The notes under the pieces were generated by a model. It was not told the origin of the DNA. It worked only from the letters and a program-made list of their open reading frames with translations, and did not search any database. DNA of 9,271 nt from an uncultured Clostridia bacterium (GTDB taxonomy: Bacteria > Bacillota > Clostridia > Christensenellales > CAG-314): assembly GCA_934281515.1 (NCBI GenBank), contig CAKQXG010000078.1:1-9271 (forward strand), written 5' to 3'. Of the stretch, positions 8,301-9,271 are shown piece by piece. The stretch's first letter is position 1, and the number at the start of each line of letters is the position of its first letter. The position numbers were made by a program, and so were the translations under genes.

Positions 8301-9271
8301 GTTTCCGTTGGTAAACAGGAGAACGCATTCTTCAGCGACAAATACAGTGCGATCGTCTACACGTTTACGTCGATAGACGGCGCAACTACTGTCAGGTTTA
8401 CTCTCAACAACGGCTACTTCCGCATTTGCGCGGACAACAAAACCTACACCGACGCCAACGGCGCAACGTTGGAACTTGACGGCGCAACGCATATTGCCAA
8501 ATACACCGACAAGGACGGCAACGAAAGTTTCAGCTACTACATTGTGACAGACGGCGTGTTGACCGACGGTAAGGCAATCTACATGCTGATAAACGACAGC
8601 AAAGCTTATCTTGACCTCAACGGCGACAAGTTTGCTTTGCGCGGCGAGGAAAGCGGCAAACGCAACCTGTTCAAAAACGGCGTACCCTACGGCAAGACCA
8701 TAGAGTTTGACGGACAGGGCAAGGCAATCGTTTACGACATCGAGGACGGCAGCGAAGTCAATCCCAAAAACGTCACCTACACCTTCAACGGCAGCGAATA
8801 TACCGTGTTTGACGAAGAAAATAAGGTGCTGTACGTAGGCAAGTTGACCGTAGTGAGCCTCGGCGGAAGAAGTTACCCTGCCTACTCCATTGTTATGGAC
8901 AACATCGCAGGCTCCTACATCAACCAAACCGATTTGTCGGTGGTGGTACTTGACAACGCAGGCGGCGCGGTAAGATACGATTCCTACGGGACACGCGACG
9001 ACGGCTACTACTTCCGTATCGACGACAAACTGTTCTACTTTATCGACAGCACGTCATCGTTTGCGGCATTGTACACAATCAACGGCAACGAGATTGTCGA
9101 CACAGGCGTCAACGTAACCTACTACTCGTCCGACTTTGCGTCCATCGTATTCTACAAGACGGGTACGGTACTCATCAACAACGCCGAAAGCATGTACTAC
9201 GTGGCTAACGACGACGGAACGTATACCACCTACAAAGCGGCAGACAACGTAGACGATCCCAACGCCAATGC
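5388..9271 (+). CDS. Very large InlB-B-repeat lipoprotein (3' partial)
   Basis: The frame is open from the ATG at 5388 to the window edge with no stop, giving at least 1294 residues. The signal peptide (basic MNKTTK, hydrophobic core) carries two possible lipoboxes, LAAC (Cys21) and LVAC (Cys27); either would make it a lipoprotein. Residues about 30-95 form an InlB-B/Flg_new-type unit (GYLFDGW at 62-68, YAKW near 91). Weaker relatives follow at about 96-166 (FGGWFEG), 169-238 (starting YTVNVYLQ) and 239-314 (LMLGWATG, then YPLWEAG). The remaining ~980 residues match no family I recognise. They are acidic, rich in Asp, Tyr, Thr and Gly, show alternating beta-like patterns and many DG turns, and include a tandem duplication at about 845-1018. 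No transmembrane segment, cell-wall sorting signal or enzyme motif is visible within the window. A surface adhesin or stalk-like role is inferred from the N-terminal repeats only. It lies 74 nt after the LRR lipoprotein gene and shares its InlB-B-like module. Confidence 0.9.
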   Translation, partial: MNKTTKLLSTIVLAAIVLAACLTLVACNDKVNNYFVTYDGNTITVSGKKGEAVSFPKAERDGYLFDGWYTSENFDGNAVDSAVFGEETTYYAKWAEACTVTLQPEGGVLDATTVVIKKGANILQSLADYTPVKGSLQFGGWFEGDRQVSANDTADKGSLTLSARYKAAYTVNVYLQRAEGDEYDYTEKYAEGYAFVEEDFFPDITIDGFAVSADDVDDIMISEDSSKNVFNLHFSRNTYEVAVYESYPLGGAATLVGKQTYRYGATDFLPDTEYTYEGYLMLGWATGQGATYTDLIGDDYVLNSNISLYPLWEAGYTDMFSGEDYIFLKHDADNSAILLRGGIQIEGTYDSRYDMYIFESPVADGIKVRAKIDGEHFIYYANRANSYKLVEGLNTLNDDVTLYLDNENGARYYDSKNGITKSGTYTIDETGLYIATFEPTEEGGEKTSFAFIIGTLGGTPAFRIRGDESQYGEITRRAAYYPRMTFNGFGTVLVTVQDQSATYTYTVGQSTDNNGKKVVFYNISTGQSTLCVKVNDYNGTFGYDYYEPDYDRDYGKQDETGTILTLDGCAKAVYKSVDGETFEGEYTAVQSIRYDVINNSQKFRTIVTVKGNNETRVYILYVDYLRNPAGEPVGLIPVHWFEEVGAGYTERQLVDDNGYLTDSYLIADGNGRAATWEYIDKVLTKTTEGTYEANVDDYSYLYTPDDTTNAVAFKYKTMTLAYSNYNSYSLCFALGYTDADGAETDLFERFRTKGAQSGAELYKNSTFGIYIDGDGKVLVGLVRKMTNYWVLTDGQDGLYLSFDNDDHERFYVLEQAPLVMYKRVDGKTDANSTLTVSWKDLGDGKYEATYIVKDGDNATTIEGYYTQEKLFFPGTYAYLYTFTSDDGETKFKFTFTQSGSRYIFDYYEIDSVIEFVDYTELRDDNSTDSKNKITLTDERYEGKLVIAYFDGTNTIKGTFDTYTETSDGETVVSVGKQENAFFSDKYSAIVYTFTSIDGATTVRFTLNNGYFRICADNKTYTDANGATLELDGATHIAKYTDKDGNESFSYYIVTDGVLTDGKAIYMLINDSKAYLDLNGDKFALRGEESGKRNLFKNGVPYGKTIEFDGQGKAIVYDIEDGSEVNPKNVTYTFNGSEYTVFDEENKVLYVGKLTVVSLGGRSYPAYSIVMDNIAGSYINQTDLSVVVLDNAGGAVRYDSYGTRDDGYYFRIDDKLFYFIDSTSSFAALYTINGNEIVDTGVNVTYYSSDFASIVFYKTGTVLINNAESMYYVANDDGTYTTYKAADNVDDPNAN
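7920..8441 (+). repeat. Two-copy degenerate protein repeat in the third gene
   Basis: Copy 1 begins at about residue 845 (KYEATYIVKDGDNATTIEG) and includes LFFPGTYAYLYTFTSDDGET (residues 870-889). Copy 2 begins at about 940 (YEGKLVIAYFDGTNTIKG) and includes AFFSDKYSAIVYTFTSIDG. The starts are offset by about 95 codons and the YTFTS motifs (880 and 991) by 111, because copy 2 has about 16 extra residues in the middle. The match is clear in protein and visible in DNA around YTFTS. I could not assign it to a named domain. Confidence 0.6.

Noticed and set aside
6564..8927. A 787-codon minus-strand open frame
   Set aside because: It is the in-register complement of gene 3, its predicted product has no recognisable domain and an odd Val/Cys/Phe-rich composition, and its openness is explained by lack of TTA, CTA and TCA codons in the sense gene.

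Overview
The window holds three large genes in a row on the + strand, all for cell-surface proteins. They are tightly spaced (37 nt and 74 nt gaps) and no terminator is evident between them, so they probably form one operon or part of one. The first gene runs off the left edge and the third runs off the right edge. I see no RNA gene, mobile element, CRISPR array or convincing promoter. Almost every other open frame, including a 787-codon one on the minus strand, is a shadow of these genes.

Region 1 (3-2438) is a membrane-anchored protein with two von Willebrand factor A (VWA) domains. The first VWA is cut by the window edge. A CARDB-like beta domain and a class I glutamine-amidotransferase-like (GATase1-like) domain follow, and the second VWA, which has a complete metal site, appears to be nested inside the latter. 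One C-terminal transmembrane helix and a lysine-rich tail end the protein. Region 2 (2476-5313) is a lipoprotein: lipobox, fibronectin-III-like domain, about 27 BspA-type leucine-rich repeats, and a C-terminal InlB-B/Flg_new-type repeat. Region 3 (5388 to the edge) is a very large lipoprotein (at least 1294 residues). Its N-terminal third carries about four InlB-B-like units. The remaining ~980 residues are acidic and Tyr/Asp/Thr-rich, look all-beta, and include at least one unrecognised tandem duplication.

The type II (lipoprotein) signal peptides, Gram-positive-style ribosome binding sites and the BspA-LRR plus InlB-B combination suggest an uncultured anaerobic gut member of the Firmicutes, probably class Clostridia. 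This rests on architecture only and is moderate at best. Base composition is near half GC by eye, with C-ending Asp/Asn/Tyr codons and near absence of TTA, CTA and TCA in gene 3.

Taken together, the cluster looks like an envelope or adhesion locus: a membrane VWA protein that could bind or organise partners, followed by two surface lipoproteins that share the InlB-B-like module. Each family is known in broad terms. The less familiar parts are the C-terminal two-thirds of gene 3 and the pairing of the three genes; any joint function is inference.
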